Source of the DNA: Pseudomonas californiensis
GTDB lineage: Bacteria > Pseudomonadota > Gammaproteobacteria > Pseudomonadales > Pseudomonadaceae
Direction of reading: 5' to 3'
Assembly (NCBI RefSeq): GCF_021147775.1
Contig: NZ_JAGTPK010000014.1
Coordinates: 1-64,000, forward strand
Length of the DNA: 64,000 nt
The translations under genes and the position numbers were made by a program. Of the stretch, positions 38,732 to 48,635 are shown piece after piece; position 1 is the stretch's first letter; every line of letters starts with the position of its first letter. Under the pieces are notes generated by a model. It worked only from the letters and a program-made list of their open reading frames with translations. It was not told the origin of the DNA and made no database searches.

Positions 38732-41700
38732 ATGCATACACTCACACCCATATCTCTGAAGCCCGCTGAAACAGCGCCTGCCGCCTCGGCAGCATTGAAA
38801 AGACTGGGCGAACTCAGTCTGTTGACGGCCACCGAACTCAATCAGTTGCCCGCCCCCCACAGCCCCTTGCTGGATGCAATTATCCACAAAGCCCCCACTG
38901 CCGAGCGCGACTCGGAGACCTCGGTGCTGCTCCAGCAGATCGATGATTACTGGAGCGCCTCGTCAACGGATGGCGAGACGCGCTACCAGGGTTTTCTGGC
39001 CAATCTGCAGCAGGCCCTGCACGACGAAATCAGCGTCAAGCTGCATGAAGGCGATCTTGATCCCGCCCACGCCACTGGCTTGCATGCGAGCATTGCACAG
39101 CCGCAGGGTTCGACTGACGCATCCATGACCTGCTTCTCCCTGCACATTCACCTGCAGGACGAGCTGCCCGCAGAAATAGCAGGCGCGCTGGTAATGACGC
39201 ATCCCCAGGGACATACGCTGCTGGCATTGCCGGGGGTCGGCATCAAGGGTTTCAACAGCCAGAGAGACTTGTGCGACACGCTCGTTCAGTGGCTTGGCTC
39301 ACCGACACTGCAGCATGCCTTGCTGGGCAATCTTGAGCAGCAGTATCAGGATCCGATGGCACAGGCCAGCAATGACCCGGACCTGTACAACGAACCGTTC
39401 GCGCTCACCGACATTCAGTTGCAACAGATCCCGGACGCGCCCTTCGCCCATGCCATGGACAGCCTGCTGAACAAGCAGCGCGAGGACATCCGCCACGCCT
39501 GTCTGCGCGAAGACATCCAGGGGAGAAGCGAGCTGCGGGCCTTGATTCAACAGGCGATCAACATGCGCGGCCTGTTCGGACCCGCTGCCATGCTGGAGCT
39601 GCGCGAACTGAAACATCTCGAAAGCCAGTACCTTCGCAGCCTGCCGGACTGGATCAAGAACGCCAGCGGGCAAGACCTGAACACCCATGCCGAACACATG
39701 GCACACCACCAGCAGGCACGAATGGCGGTACACAGCGTGTTGGGAGCTGCAGCCTCCCCGCTGGATTTCGCCCGGGCCCACCTGCGCATGCGGTTGGCCG
39801 ACGATTTCGGCTTTGCGCTGGAGCCGGATGACATCATCGTCAGCACCCACCGACATCTGCCCGTGACTGGCGAAAGTTACACAGTGACGCGTTCGCTGGT
39901 GGAGTCAGCCTTGTATGGTCTGCATCCCAGTGACAGCGCAAGCGGGTCGGACTTCCTTGAACGAACCCGACTCAGCTACAAAGGTGCGCCACTGGGCGCT
40001 GACTACGCGTTACTGGATACGGCTTACCTTGCGCGTCTCATCGATGAGCTCGATGTACGCGGCAAATTCAGTACTTTTCAGCGCACGGCCTACCAGAACG
40101 AACACAATCAGGCATTGATTCGCACCCTGGCTCGCACCCAGATAACCGAGCTGGCCCATGCAGCCCAGATGCAGGGCCATATTCAAGCGCAGGACTTCGA
40201 CATTGTCGAAGCACTTGCCAATCCGAAAGCGGTCTCGACTGACCCACGGTTTCATGTGCAACAGATCAAGCTTGGCGGCCTCCACCTGATGAGCAAGCTG
40301 CTGGTGTTTCGCAAAGACACCGAGCAGGGTCGACCGGATCGACTGATCATGGTCGCCATGGACGCGCCTCACCCGCACCAGTTCTGGGCTTTCGATAACG
40401 TAAAGCAGTTGCTGCATGAGCTGGTCAGTTGGGCGATGTCGGACGAGCTGTGCGATTACCTGCTTCAACAAGTGGACCTTTCGCCCCGCCCTGCGCTCGA
40501 ACAGCAGCTGTCCGCACTGCGCCTCAAGCCCTATCCACAGGCCGATTATGTTCAACTGGTCGATGCTCCCGACTACGAAACAGCGTTGCAGGTCATCACC
40601 GCACGCCACACCGACGTCGCACTTTCCCGGCAGGCGCTTCATACGCCCGAGTGGTACCTGAACGCAACACCCGAACAACGCCAGCAGTTGGTTGCCCTCG
40701 AAGACGCCGCAACAGGAGCGCTGTACAACTACCAGGCCATGCCGGGTACCCGCGTGCCGCCCTTCGAGGAGTACGTTCACGAACGGGCCACCCAGCAGAT
40801 CAGCAAACTGCTGGGCGTGCCCTACGCCTCGGTTGACCCTGACCTGATTGTAATCACCACCGAGCGCGAGACCCTCACTTACACCGACCTGCTGCGCAAC
40901 GGCTACGACGACAGCCTTGACCCGTTCAGCAGCAGCGCAGACCTGCACGCGCGATTCAATGGCCCAAAGGGCGTTGATATCAGCATGCTGACGCCTCAGT
41001 CCGTCACCGGTTCGGTGCGTGGCAAATGGCTTGCTGATGACTACCTCGCCAAGATCAGAGCCACCCTGCTCAACCCTGACGAACCGGGCTATGAATCCCG
41101 ACGTCTGGCGAGTGTTGCGATCACCCAACTGCAGATGCGCGTCGCCGCACTGCGCAGCCACCTCAAAGGCCAGGTCGATGGCTATCAATATGAATGGCTA
41201 CGGGACGCTATCGAAAACGCCCACCTGAGCGACGCCCAGACCCGGGAGCAGTATCCGCTTTACCCCCTGCAACTGGAGATCGACAAGCCATTGATCGGCT
41301 CTGGCCTGACCGGCTTCGACCAATTGATCGTTCCCGGCAATCACGTCGAAACAGTTCTGGGCTGCATCGCAATACTGCCGACACGCACTCGTCAATCGGC
41401 CCTGCTGTATACACCGCAGGCCCCTGATGGCATCGAGTTCCGGCTGTTCAGCGACTTCGTTTCGTCGTTGAGCGCCGCTGACATGATCGACTACTACAAG
41501 GACCGGTGCCGACTCCAGGCTGGTCGGATCCTGTCGTTTTTCCTGAAAGACATGCAGCAGGGCAACGCAAGCAAGGCACCGTTCCTGCCCGGGGCGTTCA
41601 TTGCCGACTTCGCCGATACCTGCTTCAACCAGCCCATAGAACGCAAGCTGCGTGAAACAGACGACGTCACCACTGGCCGTAATGACATGCTGACCAGGAT

Positions 41701-44700
41701 GGCCTGGATCAGCGTCGAACTCGTTGCCACGGCACTGACCTTGCCGTTTCCAACGGCCAGCTTTGCAGTCGGTACACTCTGGTACATGCATGACAGCGTC
41801 CACGCCTTCCGGGCTCTGGCAGAGGGTGACGGCGACACCGCCAATACGTATGTGATATCGGCGCTGCTCAATGGTCTGGGCGCAGCGGGTGACATCAGCT
41901 CTGGCCTTAGAGGCTTCGGCGGTGTGGTGCACCGGCTTGAGCGACGCTCGTCGTCAACCGTGGCGCTGCGCACGGTCCCGAAACCATCGGCACCACCGCG
42001 TTATGAAGACCTGTTCCCGGTAACCATCAAAGATCAACCTTTCCTCATCGCGCAACCGAACGCCAACGGACACATGCCAGTGTTTCACACACTGGACGCG
42101 TCACAAGCGAAGGTCGAGGCAACGGGACAGTTCGTCAAACGACAGGCTGACGGCCTCTGGCAGCCACTGGGCCCGGTATCAGAAGGCGCGTCCGGCGTCC
42201 GTACCGGTTATGCGGTGGACGTTTCGTTGCACAACGTGCCGCGCAACAAGGGCGGCCATGGCGAAGGGGTTTGCACGGTCAACGGCAAGCATTACATCGA
42301 CCTGTCCGGCAGCACCTTTGCCGTGCAGTTCGATGCCCGACTGCGTTGCTGGCAAATTATTGATCCGGCCAATCCGTTCGCCTTTTTTGGTAAACAGCCT
42401 GTGCGCCTGAACGAAAAAGGCATCTGGCAGAAGATAGACCGACAGCAACTCAGAGGCGGCGGCCTGGACGGTTCGGAAAGCTATAAGCCGCTGCCTGAAG
42501 AAGGTGCCACGGCAGGCGAAGCGGCCACAGGGCTGAGCGATTACGAGATGCCCGGGCCGATGCAGCCCTATATGTACGCGGTGCTGAGTAACAAACCCTT
42601 CGACCCGACGGGTATGGGCATGGAGTTCTACTTTCAGGCCTATCATTCGCAAATGCGTGAAACCTTCGCTGCTGTTCAGGACAAGCTGTACCAGGATGCC
42701 AATCAGTTTTTTGCGGCGCCAGTGCTGCCGCCCCGCCCTGCGCTGCCAACACTGGCTCCGCAAACCGGGCTGGATACGTTGATAGAGAACCTTTTCGCCC
42801 ACAGTAACGGCGTCGTGATCGGTGAAGCGCCGCAATCCATCGCCAGTAAACGCCTGCTGATTCTCAACATGCCGCTGCTGGCCGAGCAAGGCGTCGAAGT
42901 TCTGTACGTGCAGCACTTGTTCACCGACAAACACCAGGTGAAACTCGATCGCTATCGACAGTTGGGTGGAAAAACCCGCTCCGGCTCGCGTGAAATCAAA
43001 CATCACCTTCGAGACCTGAGTGCGGGAGAGCTTGGCGACCAGCCTCACAAATATGATTACTACCACCTCATAAAAGCAGCCCATAAAAACGGCATTGAAG
43101 TCCGCCCTTACAGCTCTTCAGCCAGCTATCGGTCGGCCAACCTTCCAGTGGCCGCCGCAGTGGCAGACCCTGATGCTGCCATGAAAATGAGCAACTTCTT
43201 CGGCCACACAGTCATCAGCGCCGATGCAGCGGCCAACCCATCCCGGCGCTGGCTGGCCTTGCTGGATCAGAAGCTGGTGGTGGCACACAACGACATCCCT
43301 GGCATTGCGGCACTGGAAGGCGCGATCAGTGTTCACATCGAAGACATTGCAGCGGGTTATCCAATGAGGGTCATCGCCAACCCGGTAAGCTCGACAACGG
43401 TGGGTGCTGCCGCACACAGCGATTTCACCGTGCGCTTCTCTAACCCCATGATGATCGGCCCCGGCACCGCTGCGCAGCCCACTACATTGCTTGACCAGAC
43501 ACTGTTGCGACGACTGGGCAGCAGACAGCTCGACGAGGCCGAAGGCGAATGGGCCGGTGACTATCTTTTTCTCTGGGACGAGTCACACGGCTGGCAGCGC
43601 ACCGAACCTGAACACTGGGTACCCAACTCGCCGATGACTGCCATCCAGCAGTCCCTTGAAGACACGTTCTACGACATGCCTTTCGAAAGCAGAGGGACCC
43701 TGCACACCCTGGCCAGCTTTGAACATCGCGGGCTGGATCAGCGTTATTTTTTCCAGGATGAAGAATTGGGAGCCGTGCGTGAAAAACTCTTCGAACGGCG
43801 CAAACAGCTGCAACAGGACGCTCGCATTGTCATCGATGCATCGCTGCCGGCGCGTCCGTCAATACCTGAGGTGCCGCCTGGAACCACCACTTCGGACCTG
43901 CTGGAAACTCTTTTTCAGCACACCGACGCCATTGTCGTAGGCGAAGCGCATGCCTCGATCGCCAGCAAAAAGCTGATCATCGACAACCTGCCTTTGCTGG
44001 CGCAGCACAACGTCAAGACGCTGTACCTCGAACATGTGTTGACCGATCTGCATCAGGCAGACCTGGACCGCTTCTTCGAGACGGGCCAAATGAGCAAAAC
44101 CCTGCTGCATGACCTGCAAACGCTGGACCTGGGCCACCACACCGACCCGCAGAAGATCTATACCTTCGAGCAACTGGTCAACAAGGCACAACGGCAGGGT
44201 ATCGAGATTCGCGCCATCGACTGCGCCGCGAGTTATCACATCAAGGGGATCGCGGACGACCAGCCCACAACCCGCCAGCAGATGATGAATTTCTTTGCAT
44301 CACGCACCATCCGCAAGCATCAGGACGTCATGGGCTCGCATAAATGGATTGCCTTAGTGGGCAACAGCCACTCCAACACGTACGAGAGGATTGTGCCCGG
44401 TCTCGCTGAACTGGAGGGCGGCATTGGCCTGCGTGTGGTTGATGTCGAGCAGAGTCAGCCAACCACCGTGATAAAAGATCCGGGCGCCTGGCTGCCCGTC
44501 GACATGAGCAAAAGCAAAGTGCGCCTGAAAGGCGACTATCTGGTGTCGATGGGCGTCTACCGACCGCCCGTCGCGGACCGTCCCTTCGAGTCACTGCCTG
44601 TCTCGGAGCGACTGTCACGTCCCGGCATGTTTCTGCTTCAGCAGGACAGCAAGGGCTCGCAATCCATCGTGCACCGCTCACGAGACACGCGGATGCACAC

Positions 44701-44839
44701 GACACCCGTGCACGTCGATACCAAAGGCAAGGTATTTATCGAGCGTCCGACCTGGGCATCGGTACACGGTACGCGCTATGACGACACGGATGGCCTGATC
44801 GATGCGCTGCGGGGGATAAAGTTGACGTTCATGGGCTGA
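38732..44839 (+). CDS. Giant dermonecrotic-type toxin with two tandem EreA/ChaN/Tiki-like C-terminal domains
   Basis: A 2035-residue protein without signal peptide. Residues about 1-1100 resemble the dermonecrotic toxin (DUF6543-like) region common in Pseudomonas: LPDWIKNASGQDL, FARAHLRMRLADDFGFAL, LLYTPQAPDGIEFRLF, MIDYYKDRC, then a hydrophobic stretch near 1000 (VELVATALTLPFPTASFAVG). The C-terminal third has two homologous modules. Copy 2 (about 1725-1910) keeps GEAH (Glu1738, His1740), LEH (Glu1767), DC (Cys1831) and GNSH (His1880). Copy 1 (about 1350-1520) has Pro1367, Gln1394, Ser1461-Ser1462 and no matching His, so it looks catalytically dead. Such tails occur in membrane-targeted effector toxins as I recall. 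The target is unknown. AAGGA precedes ATG 38732 by 11 bases; ATG 38681 is possible. Confidence 0.75.
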   Translation: MHTLTPISLKPAETAPAASAALKRLGELSLLTATELNQLPAPHSPLLDAIIHKAPTAERDSETSVLLQQIDDYWSASSTDGETRYQGFLANLQQALHDEISVKLHEGDLDPAHATGLHASIAQPQGSTDASMTCFSLHIHLQDELPAEIAGALVMTHPQGHTLLALPGVGIKGFNSQRDLCDTLVQWLGSPTLQHALLGNLEQQYQDPMAQASNDPDLYNEPFALTDIQLQQIPDAPFAHAMDSLLNKQREDIRHACLREDIQGRSELRALIQQAINMRGLFGPAAMLELRELKHLESQYLRSLPDWIKNASGQDLNTHAEHMAHHQQARMAVHSVLGAAASPLDFARAHLRMRLADDFGFALEPDDIIVSTHRHLPVTGESYTVTRSLVESALYGLHPSDSASGSDFLERTRLSYKGAPLGADYALLDTAYLARLIDELDVRGKFSTFQRTAYQNEHNQALIRTLARTQITELAHAAQMQGHIQAQDFDIVEALANPKAVSTDPRFHVQQIKLGGLHLMSKLLVFRKDTEQGRPDRLIMVAMDAPHPHQFWAFDNVKQLLHELVSWAMSDELCDYLLQQVDLSPRPALEQQLSALRLKPYPQADYVQLVDAPDYETALQVITARHTDVALSRQALHTPEWYLNATPEQRQQLVALEDAATGALYNYQAMPGTRVPPFEEYVHERATQQISKLLGVPYASVDPDLIVITTERETLTYTDLLRNGYDDSLDPFSSSADLHARFNGPKGVDISMLTPQSVTGSVRGKWLADDYLAKIRATLLNPDEPGYESRRLASVAITQLQMRVAALRSHLKGQVDGYQYEWLRDAIENAHLSDAQTREQYPLYPLQLEIDKPLIGSGLTGFDQLIVPGNHVETVLGCIAILPTRTRQSALLYTPQAPDGIEFRLFSDFVSSLSAADMIDYYKDRCRLQAGRILSFFLKDMQQGNASKAPFLPGAFIADFADTCFNQPIERKLRETDDVTTGRNDMLTRMAWISVELVATALTLPFPTASFAVGTLWYMHDSVHAFRALAEGDGDTANTYVISALLNGLGAAGDISSGLRGFGGVVHRLERRSSSTVALRTVPKPSAPPRYEDLFPVTIKDQPFLIAQPNANGHMPVFHTLDASQAKVEATGQFVKRQADGLWQPLGPVSEGASGVRTGYAVDVSLHNVPRNKGGHGEGVCTVNGKHYIDLSGSTFAVQFDARLRCWQIIDPANPFAFFGKQPVRLNEKGIWQKIDRQQLRGGGLDGSESYKPLPEEGATAGEAATGLSDYEMPGPMQPYMYAVLSNKPFDPTGMGMEFYFQAYHSQMRETFAAVQDKLYQDANQFFAAPVLPPRPALPTLAPQTGLDTLIENLFAHSNGVVIGEAPQSIASKRLLILNMPLLAEQGVEVLYVQHLFTDKHQVKLDRYRQLGGKTRSGSREIKHHLRDLSAGELGDQPHKYDYYHLIKAAHKNGIEVRPYSSSASYRSANLPVAAAVADPDAAMKMSNFFGHTVISADAAANPSRRWLALLDQKLVVAHNDIPGIAALEGAISVHIEDIAAGYPMRVIANPVSSTTVGAAAHSDFTVRFSNPMMIGPGTAAQPTTLLDQTLLRRLGSRQLDEAEGEWAGDYLFLWDESHGWQRTEPEHWVPNSPMTAIQQSLEDTFYDMPFESRGTLHTLASFEHRGLDQRYFFQDEELGAVREKLFERRKQLQQDARIVIDASLPARPSIPEVPPGTTTSDLLETLFQHTDAIVVGEAHASIASKKLIIDNLPLLAQHNVKTLYLEHVLTDLHQADLDRFFETGQMSKTLLHDLQTLDLGHHTDPQKIYTFEQLVNKAQRQGIEIRAIDCAASYHIKGIADDQPTTRQQMMNFFASRTIRKHQDVMGSHKWIALVGNSHSNTYERIVPGLAELEGGIGLRVVDVEQSQPTTVIKDPGAWLPVDMSKSKVRLKGDYLVSMGVYRPPVADRPFESLPVSERLSRPGMFLLQQDSKGSQSIVHRSRDTRMHTTPVHVDTKGKVFIERPTWASVHGTRYDDTDGLIDALRGIKLTFMG

Positions 44840-44873
44840 GCCTCATGAGCTGACGAGACGGGTGACGACGGAC

Positions 44874-46319
44874 TCAGGCCGTCTCACCCTTTGGCAGGCG
44901 CTGCTCAAGCATCCGGTGCAGCGCACTGTCTACCGGCCAGTTACGCATGAAACGTGCGCGATCGCGGGCAAAGGCGACCATGAACGAAGCCTGAGACGTG
45001 TGCTGCTGCATGGCATCCAGATCGATCAATGCCCAACGATCTGTATGCCAGAACACATTGTGCCCCTTGAAATCGCCGTGACTGATGCGTTCATGGATCA
45101 ACTGTTCGAAGAGTCTGTCCAGTGCCTGCAGCTCGACCTCAGGCACCTCTGCGCTGTCCACGAACGGCGCAAAGCGCTCAATGATGTCAGGACCCGGCAG
45201 AAATTCGGTCACCAGATACGCCTTGCGGCGCAAACCCAGTACACGCTGCTCCTGCACAGCCAGAGGCTTGGGTGTGGCAATGCCCAGAAACATCAGACGA
45301 TTGGCCTCGCGCCATGAATGCCAGGCACGGCTTGGCCGCCAGAAACGCTTTAGCCAATGGGCGAAATCCTTGATATTGTAGCGCTTGATCACCAGCGTAC
45401 GGCCATTGATCTCGACACGCCCGACACTGGCAGCACCACCGGTCTTGTACAAATGCCCCCGATCCAGCAACGCGTCCGCCTGCTCCAGCACCGGCAGCAT
45501 AGCGGCCTCTTCTTCGCGACGGACCGCCGTAAACCCTGACGCCTTGTCCTGAACACTGAACAGACTGCAGTCACGCCCGGTCTTGTCCAGAAAGTCCTTC
45601 AAACGCCACGCGCGCACCTTGTCGATCTGCTTTTGCAGCGCTTCCAGCGGCAAACCATGCTCGGCGTTGCTCATCAGGTAATGCACCAGCAGCTCTTCGG
45701 TAAACGGTTCGAATGCACGCGGCAACTGGGCAAAGAACACGCCGAGGTTTTCCAGCACTTTCTGGCGCGACAACGGCTGCCCGGCCTGCTCGGCACGGAT
45801 GCCCGCACCGTCAATCAAGTACAGATGACCGTTGTGGCGCAGCAGGTTGTCCAGGTGAAGGTCTTCCTGCCAAAGGCCTTTGGCGTGCAACCCGGCAATG
45901 GCAGACAGCGCCTCGCCGAGCACCGCTTGCTGTTCGTCAGCCAACGGTTGCAGATGTTGCAGATCTGTCCAGGCATCGCCCAGGCTCGGAGCGTGTTCAA
46001 GAAATTCAAACAGCAGCCAGCCGCCTTCGCCGTCCTGCAAACCGTCGGCCAGCAACAGCGGCGTTTTGAGGCCCTGCCCGGCCAGCAGACGGACACCCGC
46101 CAGTTCACGTTGAAAGTGCCGGGGCGCCCTGTTGCCAACCAGCAATTTGGCCAGCACCGGCCGGCCGCGCCAGACGCCGGCGCCAACGTATCGCTGCCCT
46201 GGCAACACTCGCAGCAGGTTCAGCAATTGCAGCTCGGCAGAGCCCGCTGCGTCAGCCAGGGTCAGGCTCATGGGCAGCTCGGGCTTGCGTCCGGCGTTCT
46301 TGAGTTCAGACAAACGCAT
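44874..46319 (-). CDS. Double kinase-fold LPS core protein (PA5006-like)
   Basis: A 481-residue protein holding two WaaP-like kinase folds. First half: VLAKLL (Lys), EDLHLDNLLRH catalytic loop and LIDGAG. Second half: LVIKRYNIKD, SHGDFKGHNVFW and LIDLDAM. Both loops keep an Asp, so both may be active. It is cytosolic and expected to act on core heptoses. ATG 46319 shares one base with the wapQ stop. It is the last gene of the waaF-to-here run; the giant toxin gene converges on it 34 bases away. Confidence 0.75.
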   Translation of the reverse strand: MRLSELKNAGRKPELPMSLTLADAAGSAELQLLNLLRVLPGQRYVGAGVWRGRPVLAKLLVGNRAPRHFQRELAGVRLLAGQGLKTPLLLADGLQDGEGGWLLFEFLEHAPSLGDAWTDLQHLQPLADEQQAVLGEALSAIAGLHAKGLWQEDLHLDNLLRHNGHLYLIDGAGIRAEQAGQPLSRQKVLENLGVFFAQLPRAFEPFTEELLVHYLMSNAEHGLPLEALQKQIDKVRAWRLKDFLDKTGRDCSLFSVQDKASGFTAVRREEEAAMLPVLEQADALLDRGHLYKTGGAASVGRVEINGRTLVIKRYNIKDFAHWLKRFWRPSRAWHSWREANRLMFLGIATPKPLAVQEQRVLGLRRKAYLVTEFLPGPDIIERFAPFVDSAEVPEVELQALDRLFEQLIHERISHGDFKGHNVFWHTDRWALIDLDAMQQHTSQASFMVAFARDRARFMRNWPVDSALHRMLEQRLPKGETA

Positions 46320-47098
46320 CAGCGGGTCTCTTTCTGGTCGCGGTGTTGAAGGTCTCGTTTATGCTGGCCTCGCTTGCCAAGACGCGCGCTCCAGGCATCC
46401 ACCTGCGGGCTGTCGGCACTGGTATGAAGGTAGGCCGCCAGCAGCTCGCGCTGCTCGGTTTCACTCCACATGCGCGCACGGCGCAGTAAAGGCTCCAGGT
46501 CCTTGATCAGGTCACGTTGACCAAAGATGACCGGGCGAGTCTTCTCCAGATCAATCAGCTGTGCCTGATAGCTGTCCTGATCGGACTGAAGAAAGATGTG
46601 CTTGGGGTAGAAACACCCATGAATCTGACCCGCGCCGTGCAGCGTGCGCGCCAGTCGACCACAGGCATGCAGAATGGCTATCCGCCGCCCGGCATCCAGA
46701 TCGCCCCAGTGCTGCAACAGCTCGTCCAGATCGGTCCAGCCGTCCAAGGCACGTGTCATCAGAATGGCCCGACGTTCGCTGTCGACTTTCAGCTCGCCAT
46801 AAAACGCCGCCTGCAACGCAGGTATCCCGAGTTTCTGATAGCGGCTGATATTACGAAATTCACGGGAGAACGAAGGCTCGCCAAACGGATGATGCAGCGT
46901 GTGGGTCAGGTAATTGCTCTGGCGCTTGAGGTAAAACCCCTGCCCTTCAAGGTCGAGACGAAATACGCTGCTCCAGCCACCGCGCCCGGTATTGGGCTCG
47001 TCGACGGCTTCCAGGTTCAAGTTCCACAGCGACTCGAAATCAGTCAGGCCCTGACGCTCAAGCAAGGGCCGATCGGCGCTGGCGATGAAAACGCTCAT
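46319..47098 (-). CDS. wapQ: LPS core heptose kinase WapQ-like
   Basis: A 259-residue WaaP-family kinase: GWSSVFRLDLEGQGFYLKRQ at the nucleotide loop, QIHGCFYPKHIFLQ at the catalytic loop (His-Gly-Cys replaces the usual His-x-Asp), and AQLIDLEKTRPVIFGQ as the metal strand. The altered loop leaves activity uncertain. ATG overlaps the wapP stop (ATGA). Position equals PA5007. Confidence 0.72.
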   Translation of the reverse strand: MSVFIASADRPLLERQGLTDFESLWNLNLEAVDEPNTGRGGWSSVFRLDLEGQGFYLKRQSNYLTHTLHHPFGEPSFSREFRNISRYQKLGIPALQAAFYGELKVDSERRAILMTRALDGWTDLDELLQHWGDLDAGRRIAILHACGRLARTLHGAGQIHGCFYPKHIFLQSDQDSYQAQLIDLEKTRPVIFGQRDLIKDLEPLLRRARMWSETEQRELLAAYLHTSADSPQVDAWSARLGKRGQHKRDLQHRDQKETR

Positions 47099-47829
47099 TC
47101 GCGCCCCTCGAAAAAGCTCACTACATGACGAATGCGTTTTTTATCAGACGCGTTCAGACGCGCTCGCTGGCGGTACTGAAGATAAAAACGCAGCCGCTGT
47201 GTGGCTGACAGGTGATATTTGGCAACCTTGTCCAGGCATGCCAGGTCTTTGGTGATCCGGTAACGCAGCATGAAGCCCCACCAGAATGCACCGTTGGGGC
47301 AGTCAATGAAGAATAGCTGCGCATGGTCGTCCACCAGCAGGTTGCGCCACTTCAGATCGTTATGCGCAAAGTGGTTGTCGTGCATGATCCGCGTGTAGGA
47401 CGCCAGCTGGCGGCTGATGCCGTCTACCCAGCCACGGTCCGTCAGCAACGGGTCCTTGCGCAGTGCCAACGCCGACATGTCTTCGGTCGATGGCAATTCG
47501 CGGGTAATCAGTGCGCCGCGATCGTAGGCTGCGCCCTTGCGCTCCAGCCCCCAGGCCACAACTTCAGCGGTCGGTATGCCCCACTTGGCAAACCGCTTGA
47601 GGTTCTGCCACTCGGACTTGACCCTCGGCCTGCCCAGGTAACGACGCAGGCCCTTGCCCGCACCGACGTAACGCTTGACGTAATAGTTGATCCCGCCACG
47701 CTCGACCCTGATCACTTCGGACAGCGGGTCACGTGTCAGGCGCTCGCCCTGCAAGGCAAATACTGCGTCCAGATCACCGAAGTCCTCAGCTAGAAATGCA
47801 TACTCCGGCTCCAGATTCCAACCCGCCAT
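47095..47829 (-). CDS. wapP: LPS core kinase WapP-like (InaA family)
   Basis: A 244-residue kinase-fold protein: INYYVKRYVGAGKGLRRYLG (Lys of the nucleotide site), HDNHFAHNDLKWRNLLV (complete catalytic loop with Asp) and QLFFIDCPNGAF. Likely phosphorylates an inner-core heptose in the cytosol. It shares one base with the waaP stop (TGATG) and 4 with wapQ. Position equals PA5008. Confidence 0.78.
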   Translation of the reverse strand: MAGWNLEPEYAFLAEDFGDLDAVFALQGERLTRDPLSEVIRVERGGINYYVKRYVGAGKGLRRYLGRPRVKSEWQNLKRFAKWGIPTAEVVAWGLERKGAAYDRGALITRELPSTEDMSALALRKDPLLTDRGWVDGISRQLASYTRIMHDNHFAHNDLKWRNLLVDDHAQLFFIDCPNGAFWWGFMLRYRITKDLACLDKVAKYHLSATQRLRFYLQYRQRARLNASDKKRIRHVVSFFEGRE

Positions 47830-48635
47830 CAGAGCGCGTCTCCATATCGCAATTTGCGCTGATACAATTTTTCGGCCTTCTTATCCAGCCAACTCAGCAG
47901 CGCGGCTTCCCGAGTCAATATTTCTCGCAACGGCTTCTGAAAGTAGCCTTGCAGAAACCGCAGTTTGTCGCGCCGGGTCAGACCGATGTTCAGTGCCGAA
48001 AAATACAGCGCAGCCAGGTCCTTGTTACGCCAGCGAGGCGTGATCACCCGACGTGTCTGAGCACGGTGCAGGTCGATGACCGACAGTTTGAAATCGTCAG
48101 GCGTGACCGGTTTGTCGGTGTGCAACAGAAAGTGGCAGATGTAGCAGTCACGGTGATTGACCCCGGCCCGGTGCATCATGCCGACCAGGCGTGCGACTTC
48201 GGCGATGTAGGCACGCTTCAGACGCGGCTCGGGAGGCTCACTGCGCCAATTGAGGCTGACGTCTTCGAGGCTGGTGGTGGGTGCGAGTTCTTCGGTCACG
48301 ATGAAAGAATGTTGCGCAGCCGGGTTGCTGCCACGCTCGCCATAGGCCACAGCGGTCATGGTAGGCACGCCCACTTGGTGCAGCCGCTCAATCGCGTCCC
48401 ATTCCTTGCCCGCGCCCAGTACCGGCAGTTTGGCAGTCACCAGGTTCTTGGCGATTTCGCCCCAGCCGATGCCACGGTGAATTTTCACGAAATAGCCACG
48501 GCCATTCACTTCGGTGCGCAAGGTGCGACGCCCTTCGAGTTCGCGGTAGACCTCACCGTTCAGGCCCTCGACTTCGGCGAACGCATCGCGACCCGCCCAT
48601 AGGCTTTTGAATGGTTCAGCAAGGAACAGCTTCAT
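47829..48635 (-). CDS. waaP: LPS core heptose(I) kinase
   Basis: WaaP, 268 residues: RGYFVKIHRGIGWGEIAKNL (Lys), GVNHRDCYICHFLL (catalytic HRD loop) and LSVIDLHRAQTRR. WaaP phosphorylates HepI; in P. aeruginosa it is essential, and core phosphates stabilise the outer membrane. ATG 48635 overlaps the waaG stop (ATGA); the frame extends 31 codons into waaG and is not used. Confidence 0.92.
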   Translation of the reverse strand: MKLFLAEPFKSLWAGRDAFAEVEGLNGEVYRELEGRRTLRTEVNGRGYFVKIHRGIGWGEIAKNLVTAKLPVLGAGKEWDAIERLHQVGVPTMTAVAYGERGSNPAAQHSFIVTEELAPTTSLEDVSLNWRSEPPEPRLKRAYIAEVARLVGMMHRAGVNHRDCYICHFLLHTDKPVTPDDFKLSVIDLHRAQTRRVITPRWRNKDLAALYFSALNIGLTRRDKLRFLQGYFQKPLREILTREAALLSWLDKKAEKLYQRKLRYGDAL

